NCBI GenBank assembly: GCA_963921195.1
Contig: CAWUER010000514.1
Coordinates: 1,364,001-1,428,000, forward strand
Direction of reading: 5' to 3'
DNA length: 64,000 nt
Source: Pegoplata infirma
Taxonomy: Eukaryota > Arthropoda > Insecta > Diptera > Anthomyiidae
This document shows positions 11,278 through 23,092 of the stretch, piece by piece (position 1 is the stretch's first letter; every line of letters begins with the position of its first letter). Made by a program: the position numbers and the translations under genes. Below the pieces are notes generated by a model. It saw only the letters and a program-made list of their open reading frames with translations. It ran no database searches and had not been told where the DNA came from.

Positions 11278-11893
11278 TTATAAAATAAATATAAAAAAAA
11301 ATATATTTAATATAAAATTTTTGTTAATTTAATACTATAATTTCTCCAAGTGTATTAATATACAAAATATTTGAGTACTTCATTTAAATATTCGTTTTAA
11401 ATAAAATAAAATTAGTTAAAAGAAATTTTTATTATTCTACCTCGATAATTTTTCTAAGTGTATGGGTACCGATTACTCAAATACAAAATACAACTCTAAG
11501 TGCATGGGTAAATACAACCCTGTATTGGTTGATGTTCAGTGATAAGCTGATTTATAAAATACAACTCTACGATGGTTGACGTTTAATTGTCAGCTGATCG
11601 GTAGATGACTTTTTCGTATTTTCTTTTAATGTGCTTTTTCTTTTACTTATTAACAAGTGTTAATTTAATAAATTTTTAAAGTTTTTAATTTAAAGTTTTC
11701 AAATTCAATTAAATATTCTCCTCAAACTTTAAAATCAAGTGTTGTGTGTGTTTTTTTTTTTTAAATAAAATAATATTATACAATTTGTATTTTTCTTTTT
11801 TTAGCAAAATAAAATAAAAATATTTTTAATGCCTCATAATGGCGTGTTTTTGGTGTTTTATTATTTTTTTTTTTACATGTTTTTTTTTTTTTT

Positions 11894-12271
11894 TTAAAAA
11901 TACTTGTTTTTATTGGCTTTCAATTCACGCGTTATAGCATCGATCTGCTCCCAAATCTCAGATGCCCGTTCCCAAGACGGTGGAGTTTCAGAGGACACTA
12001 TATTTTTTAGTGATGCCAATTTCCTTCGCAGCTTCACTATTCTGCCTGCTCTCCTTCTTTTTGGTTTTTGTGTTGGCGGGATTGCAGTCAACTTTTCTTC
12101 TTTTCTGCGCTGCTGCCGCTGTAAATATTCCGTAATGGTTATTGGTTGTGGTTGTTGTTTAGGTTGATCCTTCACTGTATTCGTAGGTGTTGTCGTGTAA
12201 TTATTTCCAGTGACCGGCGCAGAAGTTTCTTCCAAATTAGGCAGGATCGCCATGTAATGACTGGTGGTCAT
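11894..12271 (-). CDS. Leader ORF overlapping LTR end and primer site, 125 residues
   Basis: Lies between LTR and gag. The first ATG is 19 nt inside the LTR; a second in-frame ATG is formed exactly at the LTR/primer-site junction (last LTR base plus TG of TGGCG). The product is basic: a Thr/Gln/Pro-rich N-terminus, a cluster KPKRRRAGRIVKLRRK near the middle, and a charged helix at the C-terminus. I recognise no domain. The second copy (16757-17128) has one substitution and a slightly different end. It could be a real small protein or a fortuitous ORF. Confidence 0.5.
   Translation of the reverse strand: MTTSHYMAILPNLEETSAPVTGNNYTTTPTNTVKDQPKQQPQPITITEYLQRQQRRKEEKLTAIPPTQKPKRRRAGRIVKLRRKLASLKNIVSSETPPSWERASEIWEQIDAITRELKANKNKYF
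12235..12252 (-). other. Primer binding site of the gypsy element
   Basis: Immediately after the 5' LTR the minus strand reads TGGCGATCCTGCC; TGG complements the CCA end of a tRNA. The tRNA is not identified with confidence, although TGGCGA resembles sites used by related mdg1/412 elements. Confidence 0.7.
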
Positions 12272-12705
12272 TTAAAGAAATAAAAATTGTGTTCCCTATT
12301 TTTAGGATTTAATTTTTGTTGGCCGGCGTTTGAAACGCCACTGGCACTACTATATATGCCGGCACTAACAAGCGCCAAGGCAAAGCACTACTTGGAGTGC
12401 TGGTGGTTTTATTTAAAAGAAGACAAAGAGCCAATTGCTCGGCTAAGTTTCGTTTTTAGAATAATCCTTTATTACAAAATTTGTCCCTTTATAAACTAAA
12501 ATAACGGTACTTAAATCTAATCCTTATTCTATCTATTTACATGCTTACACATACATACATAAAATATTGTTTATTTACTAATAAAAAATATAAATAACAC
12601 AGCTGATTCTAAAAACAGCTGATTCAAAATATAAATTATACAGCTGATTAGAGATGTGTAATAAATGATAATAAATGATTAGAGATGTGTAATAAATACA
12701 TTACA
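12253..12705 (-). repeat. 5' LTR of the mdg1/412-like element
   Basis: 453 bp, TGTAATG to CATTACA, paired with 4333-4785 and followed outside by the duplicated ACAT. It is repeated once more at 17110-17562 through the tandem duplication. Confidence 0.95.
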
Positions 12706-13123
12706 ACATTTAAAAACATTTTTCCGGAACTTAAAAATTTTTCAAAAAAATAAAATTTCTCCTAAAAACATTTACAATGATTGTTTTACTCCAAAATAAA
12801 TTGCCAAAAAAAAATTTTGGGGAAAATTTTCATAAAATTTTTTAGGACTTGAAAATTTTTTAATTTTTTTTTAATTGTCCGGGACTTACAATTAGAAAAT
12901 TTTAATTTTTTTTTCAGGATATAATTATAAATAAAATCATATATCTTTTTATCTGCCATATCTAAAAATTCCCGACCTTATATGTCATATCTAATTTCAT
13001 ATAGATCGGTATATCAATAGATATGAATATGTATGTTATCATATTAAAAAATAAGGAAAAATACAATGCTATATATAAACTGATATGTCCATATAAAAGT
13101 TCATGCATAACCATATATAAATA
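12706..13123. other. Short unique spacer between gypsy and BEL insertions
   Basis: 418 bp of AT-rich DNA without genes. It begins with the ACAT duplicate of the gypsy and ends with the AAATA duplicate of the BEL element. Its copy is 17563-17980. Confidence 0.7.
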
Positions 13124-16100
13124 TGTTTAAGCGAAGATCGTGTAAAAGGCCTGTTACTGTTCAGTGCCTTTTATCTTTTTTTTATCTATCCTTTTGTTTT
13201 TCTATTTGGCGTCTAGGCGCTTTTTAAATGAAACAAGAGAAAAGCTTTTTTTATACTCTTGTATACCCCAGCTGAGTACGGTACGTACAAAGAATTTACC
13301 CCCGAATTATTATTAATAAAGAATTATTATAACGTTTTAGAAAATATAAACTAATTGTGTTTTAATTTTTATTAACATTTTTTCGAGGCAAATATTATCA
13401 GATTAACATTTGGTCCTTCGAAACGGATTATACAGTCCACCCCGTTGATAATATTTGTTAAGAGAAATATTTCTTTTTAGATACCCCCTTTGGCTTTCCA
13501 TTTGGACGGACAAACCCGATAAAAACCCATTTTAAAATAACCCGTTACAAAACCCCTTTAAGGAAAAAGGTACGTGTTTTTGAAATTTATTTTTTGTGTG
13601 AAAAATATAAAAAAGTGAAGTGTAACAACATAAAAAGTGTTCCCTGTTTTGATAAAGTAAAAAAGAAAATACCAACAAAAAGTGTTAAATAATCCACAAT
13701 TACAAAAACAAAAACAAGTGCAAGTGTTAAAAAAAACCCTTTTTGAATTTTACCAACAACACCCTTGGTTAACATTCAGTGAAAGTGGAGAAAAATTTTT
13801 TTTTTTTATTTAAATATTTGTTCTCATTACTTGTGTTTTTAGTTTTTTTTGTTGTGTTCATATCAAAGCAAAATAGTTTTTTTTTATAAAGTTCTGTTTT
13901 TTTTTGTTTTAAGTCAAGCTTTTAGTTCTCTGTTAACCCACTGTTAAATATAGCTTTACAGTTTAAAAGTCACTGCTGACATTTTTACTCGTTAGTTCTA
14001 ATTAGAACGAATAGAACACAAAAGAGAATTAAAAAATATTTTTTTTACTCGTTAGCAAATTGTAAACAAAAAACAGACAATAAAATTAAACTATTTTGTG
14101 AATTTTTTTGCCGCTAATTTATTTAATTAAATTCAAAATAAATAATTAAAATTATTTTACCCCAGTGAATGCATTAATTGTGTGAGTTTTATTAAAATAA
14201 AAGTGAAATATACCGCTATTTAACACAGTGTATTTGTTGGTTGTTTTTTTTTTATTTTATTTATTATTTTTTTTTGTGTTGTTACACACATTCATTAGTG
14301 TTGCAACATTTGAGATAACCGAATAAACCGGGTATTTTGTAACTTTTTACAAAATTGTTATTTTTAATTAATTTTTTCGCCATAATTCGGTATAAATTAA
14401 TTATTCGGCTCATTTTTTAATAAAAGTACCCGTAATTTTGTGAAATTTAATTAAATTTTGTGAAATTAATTCAACTTATTGAATCCGATTGTGAGTACCC
14501 GTGTTTAAAAGTTGCAACGCTATTCTAATTTGAACTTTTAATACATTTTTTTGTTACCGAAAGTGATTTACACTGTAAAAAGTTGTTGTTTAATTTGTTT
14601 TTAAGTGTAAATTAAAGATAATTTTGCAATTTTAACCCGGTTTTTTTGAGATTTTTTAACCCGTATCAAAAAAAAAAAACAGTGTAAATTACTTTTGTGA
14701 CGTTTTATATTGACAATATTTTTGATTTTTTCGAATTTTTATCCAAAATTTAATTGTTTTTTTTGCGTTTAACACGAAAACAAATTTATTTCAACTCGTT
14801 TTTCCACCCCAAAATACTTATCCGAAACACTTTTTGTGATTTTTCTCAATTTTTATTGGGTATTTTTGATAATTTTTTCAAATTATTAAATTTTTTGTTG
14901 AATTTAACCCGCAGTCATTCAATTTTAAAGTTTATTTCACCCTTTTTTAAATTTTTTTGAACCCGTTTTTAGTATTTAAACTTTGAAAAATGGCTGAAAT
15001 GAGCGATTTCATTAGGGTTTGTGATCGCCTGACTGAGTTTGAGGCATTTATTGCCATAATACCCCAAGTCGAACATAAAACTGGGTCTTTTAACGCTCAC
15101 GAAAAGGAGTTGACTCGGTTATGGGAATCCGTTCGGGAAACCTACGAAACCCTTTTAAGCGGTGGTACTCAGAAGGCCCAATTGGAGCTCAAGCAGCGAT
15201 ATATGGCTTCGTATACTAGCTACGTTCGCGGTATTTCTCTAATTACCGAAAATAGTGAGCGAATTAAGGCGGCGGCAAAGACCCAGGAGCTTAGCCTGAA
15301 GCCCCATATACATTTACCCCCGTGTGATACTGATATTTTTTATGGGGATTATGTTAATTGGCCTACGTTTAGGGACATGTTCACTGCTTTGTACAAAAAC
15401 AATTCTCGACTATCCCCGGTTGAGAAATTGTACTACCGTTTGCAAAAAACAAAAGGAGAAGCCCATAATATCGTTCGAACATGTCCATTAAGGAATGAAG
15501 GTTTTGAGCTTGCATGGAAAAATTTAGTTGACATGTATGAAAACAAACGTTATAATACATACTCAATTTAAAACACTATTTTACAATATACCTCAACTCA
15601 CTAAGGAAACTGGCCCTAATTTGAAAAGTATACAACGCACTATAAATGATTGTATTACTAATTTATCGCAGTTAAAGCTGAGTTTTGAAACTATTTGGCA
15701 TCATGCTTTAGTTTTTATATGTTCTTCGAAATTACCCGACCATATTGTAGCGCTCTGGGAAGACTCTCCGAAAGCGGATCAATTTAATCCAAGGTGGGAG
15801 GAAATGGATAAGTTTTTTAACGGCTCGTTATCATACCCTTGAGGCCGTTTCTGATATAAAAAACTCGAATCCAAACCCAGTTCAAACTCAAAATAAAAGC
15901 GCAAATTTACCCGAATCGAGAAAATCGTTTAAGGATTCGAAGAAAATAAAAACTTTTGCTACAAAGACTAATACTAGTCAGACGGTAGTGCGTTGTGCTC
16001 TCTGTCAGGAGCAACATCCTTTGCGACTTTGTGCAACATTTTTACAAAAAAATGTGGAGGGGAGACTTGCGACAGTGAAAAGGCTCAAATGCTGTTCGAA

Positions 16101-16196
16101 CTGTCTGGCAACATCCCACGAATTTAAAACTTGTAAGAGTGTAAATGTTTGTTTTTTGTGCAAACAAAAGCATCATTCGCTTTTACATCGGGATAA
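13124..16196 (+). mobile_element. BEL/Pao element, truncated 5' copy (duplicate A)
   Basis: Contains the 285-bp 5' LTR (13124-13408, TGTTTAAG to GATTAACA), the primer site TTTGGTCCTTCGAA directly after it, a long AT-rich leader with a splice-donor-like AAAAAG|GTACGT at 13569/13570, and gag up to the third zinc finger. It then ends at the duplication junction. It has no pol or 3' LTR and is a passive product of the duplication. Confidence 0.92.
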
Positions 16197-16215
16197 GCTT
16201 CTCCAAGTGTATTAA
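14990..16215 (+). pseudogene. gag: BEL Gag fragment, duplicate A
   Basis: Same start (MAEMSDFIRVCDRL) and same breaks as the copy at 19848. The first frame stops after 193 residues. The next segment continues in another frame from about 15550, and a third frame opens near 15840. The last readable part holds the fingers CALCQEQHPLRLC, CSNCLATSHEFKTC and CFLCKQKHHSLLH, then leaves BEL at 16196 and stops at 16215 after five foreign codons. Confidence 0.88.
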
Positions 16216-16756
16216 TATACAAAATATTTGAGTACTTCATTTAAATATTCGTTTTAAATAAAATAAAATTAGTTAAAAGAAATTTTTATTATTCTACCTC
16301 GATAATTTTTCTAAGTGTATGGGTACCGATTACTCAAATACAAAATACAACTCTAAGTGCATGGGTAAATACAACCCTGTATTGGTTGATGTTCAGTGAT
16401 AAGCTGATTTATAAAATACAACTCTACGATGGTTGACGTTTAATTGTCAGCTGATCGGTAGATGACTTTTTCGTATTTTCTTTTAATGTGCTTTTTCTTT
16501 TACTTATTAACAAGTGTTAATTTAATAAATTTTTAAAGTTTTTAATTTAAAGTTTTCAAATTCAATTAAATATTCTCCTCAAACTTTAAAATCAAGTGTT
16601 GTGTGTGTTTTTTTTTTTTAAATAAAATAATATTATACAATTTGTATTTTTCTTTTTTTAGCAAAATAAAATAAAAATATTTTTAATGCCTCATAATGGC
16701 GTGTTTTTGGTGTTTTATTATTTTTTTTTTTACATGTTTTTTTTTTTTTTTAAAAA

Positions 16757-17128
16757 TTACTTGTTTTTATTGGCTTTCAATTCACGCGTTATAGCATCGA
16801 TCTGCTCCCAAATCTCAGATGACCGTTCCCAAGACGGTGGAGTTTCAGAGGACACTATATTTTTTAGTGATGCCAATTTCCTTCGCAGCTTCACTATTCT
16901 GCCTGCTCTCCTTCTTTTTGGTTTTTGTGTTGGCGGGATTGCAGTCAACTTTTCTTCTTTTCTGCGCTGCTGCCGCTGTAAATATTCCGTAATGGTTATT
17001 GGTTGTGGTTGTTGTTTAGGTTGATCCTTCACTGTATTCGTAGGTGTTGTCGTGTAATTATTTCCAGTGACCGGCGCAGAAGTTTCTTCCAAATTAGGCA
17101 GGATCGCCATGTAATGACTGGTGGTCAT
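16757..17128 (-). CDS. Leader ORF, second copy, 123 residues
   Basis: Duplicate of 11894-12271, with Ala to Ser in the segment SWERASEIW and two residues fewer because of an indel at the poly-A end. It has no downstream gag, because the duplication starts inside the leader. Function unknown. Confidence 0.4.
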   Translation of the reverse strand: MTTSHYMAILPNLEETSAPVTGNNYTTTPTNTVKDQPKQQPQPITITEYLQRQQRRKEEKLTAIPPTQKPKRRRAGRIVKLRRKLASLKNIVSSETPPSWERSSEIWEQIDAITRELKANKNK

Positions 17129-17562
17129 TTAAAGAAATAAAAATTGTGTTCCCTATTTTTAGGATTTAATTTTTGTTGGCCGGCGTTTGAAACGCCACTG
17201 GCACTACTATATATGCCGGCACTAACAAGCGCCAAGGCAAAGCACTACTTGGAGTGCTGGTGGTTTTATTTAAAAGAAGACAAAGAGCCAATTGCTCGGC
17301 TAAGTTTCGTTTTTAGAATAATCCTTTATTACAAAATTTGTCCCTTTATAAACTAAAATAACGGTACTTAAATCTAATCCTTATTCTATCTATTTACATG
17401 CTTACACATACATACATAAAATATTGTTTATTTACTAATAAAAAATATAAATAACACAGCTGATTCTAAAAACAGCTGATTCAAAATATAAATTATACAG
17501 CTGATTAGAGATGTGTAATAAATGATAATAAATGATTAGAGATGTGTAATAAATACATTACA
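17110..17562 (-). repeat. Extra gypsy LTR carried by the duplication
   Basis: 453 bp, identical by eye to 12253-12705, with the same primer site beside it. It is an LTR plus leader stub without coding region, so it could still supply a promoter reading leftward. Confidence 0.93.
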
Positions 17563-17980
17563 ACATTTAAAAACATTTTTCCGGAACTTGAAAATTTTTC
17601 AAAAAAATAAAATTTCTCCTAAAAACATTTACAATGATTGTTTTACTCCAAAATAAATTGCCAAAAAAAAATTTTGGGGAAAATTTTCATAAAATTTTTT
17701 AGGACTTGAAAATTTTTTAATTTTTTTTTAATTGTCCGGGACTTACAATTAGAAAATTTTAATTTTTTTTTCAGGATATAATTATAAATAAAATCATATA
17801 TCTTTTTATCTGCCATATCTAAAAATTCCCGACCTTATATGTCATATCTAATTTCATATAGATCGGTATATCAATAGATATGAATATGTATGTTATCATA
17901 TTAAAAAATAAGGAAAAATACAATGCTATATATAAACTGATATGTCCATATAAAAGTTCATGCATAACCATATATAAATA

Positions 17981-18265
17981 TGTTTAAGCGAAGATCGTGT
18001 AAAAGGCCTGTTACTGTTCAGTGCCTTTTATCTTTTTTTTATCTATCCTTTTGTTTTTCTATTTGGCGTCTAGGCGCTTTTTAAATGAAACAAGAGAAAA
18101 GCTTTTTTTATACTCTTGTATACCCCAGCTGAGTACGGTACGTACAAAGAATTTACCCCCGAATTATTATTAATAAAGAATTATTATAACGTTTTAGAAA
18201 ATATAAACTAATTGTGTTTTAATTTTTATTAACATTTTTTCGAGGCAAATATTATCAGATTAACA
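17981..18265 (+). repeat. 5' LTR of BEL/Pao element
   Basis: 285 bp, TGTTTAAG to GATTAACA. It carries an AATAAA in the ATTATTAATAAAGAATT context. Pairs with 28629-28913; the same LTR is at 13124-13408 in the duplicate. Confidence 0.95.
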
Positions 18266-18283
18266 TTTGGTCCTTCGAAACGG
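18266..18283 (+). other. Primer binding site of BEL/Pao element
   Basis: TTTGGTCCTTCGAAACGG directly follows the LTR. A TGGTCCTTCGA primer site is characteristic of many insect BEL/Pao elements. Confidence 0.8.
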
Positions 18284-18421
18284 ATTATACAGTCCACCCC
18301 GTTGATAATATTTGTTAAGAGAAATATTTCTTTTTAGATACCCCCTTTGGCTTTCCATTTGGACGGACAAACCCGATAAAAACCCATTTTAAAATAACCC
18401 GTTACAAAACCCCTTTAAGGA

Positions 18422-18432
18422 AAAAGGTACGT
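18422..18432 (+). other. Candidate splice donor in BEL leader
   Basis: AAAAAG|GTACGTG at 18426/18427 fits the 5' splice-site consensus well and lies 161 nt after the LTR. It could be joined to the acceptor at 27847 to make a short mRNA for the 3' ORF. Inference. Confidence 0.5.
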
Positions 18433-19847
18433 GTTTTTGAAATTTATTTTTTGTGTGAAAAATATAAAAAAGTGAAGTGTAACAACATAAAAAGTGTTCC
18501 CTGTTTTGATAAAGTAAAAAAGAAAATACCAACAAAAAGTGTTAAATAATCCACAATTACAAAAACAAAAACAAGTGCAAGTGTTAAAAAAAACCCTTTT
18601 TGAATTTTACCAACAACACCCTTGGTTAACATTCAGTGAAAGTGGAGAAAAATTTTTTTTTTTTATTTAAATATTTGTTCTCATTACTTGTGTTTTTAGT
18701 TTTTTTTGTTGTGTTCATATCAAAGCAAAATAGTTTTTTTTTATAAAGTTCTGTTTTTTTTTGTTTTAAGTCAAGCTTTTAGTTCTCTGTTAACCCACTG
18801 TTAAATATAGCTTTACAGTTTAAAAGTCACTGCTGACATTTTTACTCGTTAGTTCTAATTAGAACGAATAGAACACAAAAGAGAATTAAAAAATATTTTT
18901 TTTACTCGTTAGCAAATTGTAAACAAAAAACAGACAATAAAATTAAACTATTTTGTGAATTTTTTTGCCGCTAATTTATTTAATTAAATTCAAAATAAAT
19001 AATTAAAATTATTTTACCCCAGTGAATGCATTAATTGTGTGAGTTTTATTAAAATAAAAGTGAAATATACCGCTATTTAACACAGTGTATTTGTTGGTTG
19101 TTTTTTTTTTATTTTATTTATTATTTTTTTTTGTGTTGTTACACACATTCATTAGTGTTGCAACATTTGAGATAACCGAATAAACCGGGTATTTTGTAAC
19201 TTTTTACAAAATTGTTATTTTTAATTAATTTTTTCGCCATAATTCGGTATAAATTAATTATTCGGCTCATTTTTTAATAAAAGTACCCGTAATTTTGTGA
19301 AATTTAATTAAATTTTGTGAAATTAATTCAACTTATTGAATCCGATTGTGAGTACCCGTGTTTAAAAGTTGCAACGCTATTCTAATTTGAACTTTTAATA
19401 CATTTTTTTGTTACCGAAAGTGATTTACACTGTAAAAAGTTGTTGTTTAATTTGTTTTTAAGTGTAAATTAAAGATAATTTTGCAATTTTAACCCGGTTT
19501 TTTTGAGATTTTTTAACCCGTATCAAAAAAAAAAAAACAGTGTAAATTACTTTTGTGACGTTTTATATTGACAATATTTTTGATTTTTTCGAATTTTTAT
19601 CCAAAATTTAATTGTTTTTTTTGCGTTTAACACGAAAACAAATTTATTTCAACTCGTTTTTCCACCCCAAAATACTTATCCGAAACACTTTTTGTGATTT
19701 TTCTCAATTTTTATTGGGTATTTTTGATAATTTTTTCAAATTATTAAATTTTTTGTTGAATTTAACCCGCAGTCATTCAATTTTAAAGTTTATTTCACCC
19801 TTTTTTAAATTTTTTTGAACCCGTTTTTAGTATTTAAACTTTGAAAA

Positions 19848-20845
19848 ATGGCTGAAATGAGCGATTTCATTAGGGTTTGTGATCGCCTGACTGAGTTTGA
19901 GGCATTTATTGCCATAATACCCCAAGTCGAACATAAAACTGGGTCTTTTAACGCTCACGAAAAGGAGTTGACTCGGTTATGGGAATCCGTTCGGGAAACC
20001 TACGAAACCCTTTTAAGCGGTGGTACTCAGAAGGCCCAATTGGAGCTCAAGCAGCGATATATGGCTTCGTATACTAGCTACGTTCGCGGTATTTCTCTAA
20101 TTACCGAAAATAGTGAGCGAATTAAGGCGGCGGCAAAGACCCAGGAGCTTAGCCTGAAGCCCCATATACATTTACCCCCGTGTGATACTGATATTTTTTA
20201 TGGGGATTATGTTAATTGGCCTACGTTTAGGGACATGTTCACTGCTTTGTACAAAAACAATTCTCGACTATCCCCGGTTGAGAAATTGTACTACCGTTTG
20301 CAAAAAACAAAAGGAGAAGCCCATAATATCGTTCGAACATGTCCATTAAGGAATGAAGGTTTTGAGCTTGCATGGAAAAATTTAGTTGACATGTATGAAA
20401 ACAAACGTTATAATACATACTCAATTTAAAACACTATTTTACAATATACCTCAACTCACTAAGGAAACTGGCCCTAATTTGAAAAGTATACAACGCACTA
20501 TAAATGATTGTATTACTAATTTATCGCAGTTAAAGCTGAGTTTTGAAACTATTTGGCATCATGCTTTAGTTTTTATATGTTCTTCGAAATTACCCGACCA
20601 TATTGTAGCGCTCTGGGAAGACTCTCCGAAAGCGGATCAATTTAATCCAAGGTGGGAGGAAATGGATAAGTTTTTTAACGGCTCGTTATCATACCCTTGA
20701 GGCCGTTTCTGATATAAAAAACTCGAATCCAAACCCAGTTCAAACTCAAAATAAAAGCGCAAATTTACCCGAATCGAGAAAATCGTTTAAGGATTCGAAG
20801 AAAATAAAAACTTTTGCTACAAAGACTAATACTAGTCAGACGGTA
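19848..20845 (+). pseudogene. gag: BEL Gag N-terminal part, frameshifted
   Basis: Starts MAEMSDFIRVCDRL. Residues ~107-190 match the DUF1759-type Gag core (PPCDTDIFYGDYVNWPTF; LSPVEKLYYRL). The frame stops at 20429 after YENKR; the continuation (QFKTLFYNIPQLTKETGP, CSSKLPDHIVALWE) is in another frame to 20700, and the link to the zinc fingers in a third. A single base change at each of two places would account for this. The start is the first Met after a long non-coding leader. Confidence 0.9.
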
Positions 20846-23092
20846 GTGCGTTGTGCTCTCTGTCAGGAGCAACATCCTTTGCGACTTTGTGCAACATTTT
20901 TACAAAAAAATGTGGAGGGGAGACTTGCGACAGTGAAAAGGCTCAAATGCTGTTCGAACTGTCTGGCAACATCCCACGAATTTAAAACTTGTAAGAGTGT
21001 AAATGTTTGTTTTTTGTGCAAACAAAAGCATCATTCGCTTTTACATCGGGATAATCAAGCTTCTGGATCTGGTACTTTTGTTCAACAAAACCCCCGTAGC
21101 GGTTCTTTTGTACCACAAAACCCCCAAACCGGTACTTTTGTACCACAAAACCCCCAAAACGGTACTTTTGTACCACAAAACCCCCGGAACAGTACAGTTG
21201 TACCACTGAACCCCCAGAATAGTACATATGTACCACAGAACCCTCGCACTAATACTCCCGTAAATAATCCAGGAAGCTTTAATATCCAGACCCAAAATCA
21301 GACACAACCCCCTAATAACATTGGAAATGGAGCAACTACATCAGCTGCAGCTGCTTCATTCCAAACATATGCAACTCATTTGGATTCCAATCCCTATTCC
21401 ACAGTATTGCTGGGAACAACTCTGTGTGAAATTCATGTCAATGATATGAAATGCGCAGCTCGTGCTTTAATTGACCCAGCTTCTCAAGCCACTTTTATAT
21501 CTAAAAAGTTGCAAAGAAAGTTGTCAATACCCACATTTTCTGCTCCAACGGCGCAGATAACTGGACTTAACGGGAGTTTGACAGCTACTTCATCAAAAAT
21601 ATGCTTTATTTCGATATGCTCAACAATCGACCCCAGTTTTGAAATTCGTACTGAAGCATATGTGGTGGAGAAGTTGACTGGTCGTTTGCCATCGTGTTCA
21701 TTTACGAACATTATGAATTCAAATTTCCCTGAAATTTCAATGACTGATGTCAAATGCACCCGAATGGATCTTCTCCTCGGGGAAGATCTTTATTCTCACA
21801 TTATATTACCCGATGTGAAAAAACACCCGGATGGCAACCTAGTCGCACAGAGAACAGTTTTCGGCTGGATTGTGACTGGTAAAGTTTTTCACCCACAACC
21901 CCTAAATTCAGTTGAATCATATTTCAACCACATTGAGCTAAGCTCTCAACTCTCTCGGTTTTGGGAACTTGAAGAAGTTCCACAAGCGACACAATTGTCT
22001 GAAGCCGATGAGTATTGTGAAGAACTTTTCCAGTCGAAAACTTATAGAAATCCAGATGGTCGCTATGTAGTCTCACTTCCATTCCGGCGGGAATTTTCGA
22101 GTAATATATCTCTTGGAAATTCTCGAAATGCGGCCTTGTCCCAATTCATGAGAAATGAAACTCGTCTTTTGAAAAACCCCGAATTAAAATCACAATATGA
22201 TAGTGTGATTGGCGGGTATCTTGAATTGGGTCACATGAGGGAAGTAGAATCTTCTACATCCGGCTCTGCTGCATATTATTTACCCCACCATGCAGTATTT
22301 AAACCTGATAGTGTTACTACCAAGCTTAGGGTAGTATTTAACGCTTCAAACCCGTCGTCCAATGGCGTAAGTTTGAACAATATTTTGCACCCCGGTCCTG
22401 TATTACAGGCAGATTTAACGGTTTTAATTCTCCGTTGGCGACTTTACCGTTACGTTTTTAATGCCGATATTGAAAAAATGTATCGACAAATTTTAATTCA
22501 CCCCAATCAAACCCCCTTTCAGCGGATTTTATTCCGTAATAATCCCGAGGTCGACGTAAAGGATTATGAGCTTAATACGGTGACGTTTGGAGTGAACTGT
22601 GCGCCGTATCTTGCAATTCGAACTCTTATACAATTAGCAAGAGAATGTGAAGCTCAAAATCCTGCGGCATCCGAAATTTTGAAAACCCAGATGTACGTTG
22701 ATGATGTACTAGCTGGCTCTCATGAGCTAGCAGACGCTTTTAAAAGACGAAATGAGCTTATTGAAGTTCTTGGGTCTGCTGGTTTTGTTCTTCGGAAATG
22801 GACTGCAAACCACATTCGTCTTTTAGAAAATTTACCCTGCGAGAATCTGTTAGATGCAGACTTCTTGAAATTTTCGGATGCTAGTACAGCTAAGACCCTT
22901 GGCTTGCGATGGAACGCTGATAGTGACAGTTTTTATCTTAAACTCATATCGCAGCCAGGTAGGGATGTTGTTACAAAGCGTGCTGTCTTGTCAGAAATAG
23001 CAAAGCTATTCGACCCCGCCGGTTGGCTCTCTCCGAAAATTATTGTTGCAAAAATGATAATGCAACAAATATGGAAGGACAAGACAGATTAG
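20846..23092 (+). pseudogene. gag-pol: BEL Gag zinc fingers, protease and reverse transcriptase
   Basis: 748-residue open segment. Order: three zinc fingers (C-x2-C-x3-H-x4-C, C-x2-C-x4-H-x4-C, C-x2-C-x3-H-x4-H; residues ~3-68), a tandem GTFVPQNPQN repeat region (~76-135), protease with LIDPASQATFIS (~208-219), and reverse transcriptase with VVFNASNPSSNGVSLN, FNADIEKMYRQI and catalytic YVDD (617-620). It continues as RNase H but is cut by a TAG at 23090-23092. DPAS replaces the classical D-S/T-G; I recall similar forms in other insect BEL elements, so it need not be inactivating. Confidence 0.9.
21071..21250 (+). repeat. Coding minisatellite, six 30-bp units
   Basis: Six units of 30 bp, each like GGTACTTTTGTACCACAAAA followed by a C-rich ten bases, encode ten-residue repeats of the form GTFVPQNPQN. 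They lie between Gag zinc fingers and protease. The inner units are most alike, the outer ones diverged, as expected for unequal exchange. Confidence 0.9.

Larger units (their letters stand above)
4333..12705 (-). mobile_element. Ty3/gypsy LTR retrotransposon, mdg1/412-like, complete but defective
   Basis: Read on the minus strand the order is 5' LTR (12253-12705), primer site, leader ORF, gag, pol, polypurine tract, 3' LTR (4333-4785). The 453-bp LTRs begin TGTAATG, end CATTACA and differ at about one position. ACAT flanks both outer ends (4329-4332 and 12706-12709), a 4-bp target duplication. Lineage is inferred from a Gag without zinc knuckles, LTR ends in TG/CA, 4-bp duplication, PR-RT-RH-IN order and no env. 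Pol is broken by a TTA-type element (5008-5603), a hAT-type element (8119-9026) and frameshifts near 5950 and 7700, so this copy cannot make a full polyprotein. Confidence 0.92.
11344..16198 (+). repeat. 4.86-kb tandem duplication, copy A
   Basis: From 11344 the sequence is repeated at 16201 with an offset of 4857-4858 bp. Copy A spans the gypsy leader, the gypsy 5' LTR, 418 bp of flank, and the BEL 5' LTR through the Gag zinc fingers. Only a few differences were spotted by eye (for example near 11963 and 12728, plus homopolymer lengths). At the junction, GGATAA of BEL joins GCTTCTCCAAG of the gypsy leader, with a short TTCT-like microhomology. Confidence 0.93.
16201..21056 (+). repeat. 4.86-kb tandem duplication, copy B
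   Basis: Second copy; here the BEL sequence continues past the breakpoint into the rest of the element. Frameshifts in BEL gag are present at identical places in both copies, so they predate the duplication (or both copies derive from one read sequence). Confidence 0.93.

Noticed and set aside
13587..13775. 62-codon minus ORF, also at 18444
   Set aside because: Falls in the AT-rich BEL leader, low-complexity hydrophobic translation; its duplicate is due to the tandem duplication.
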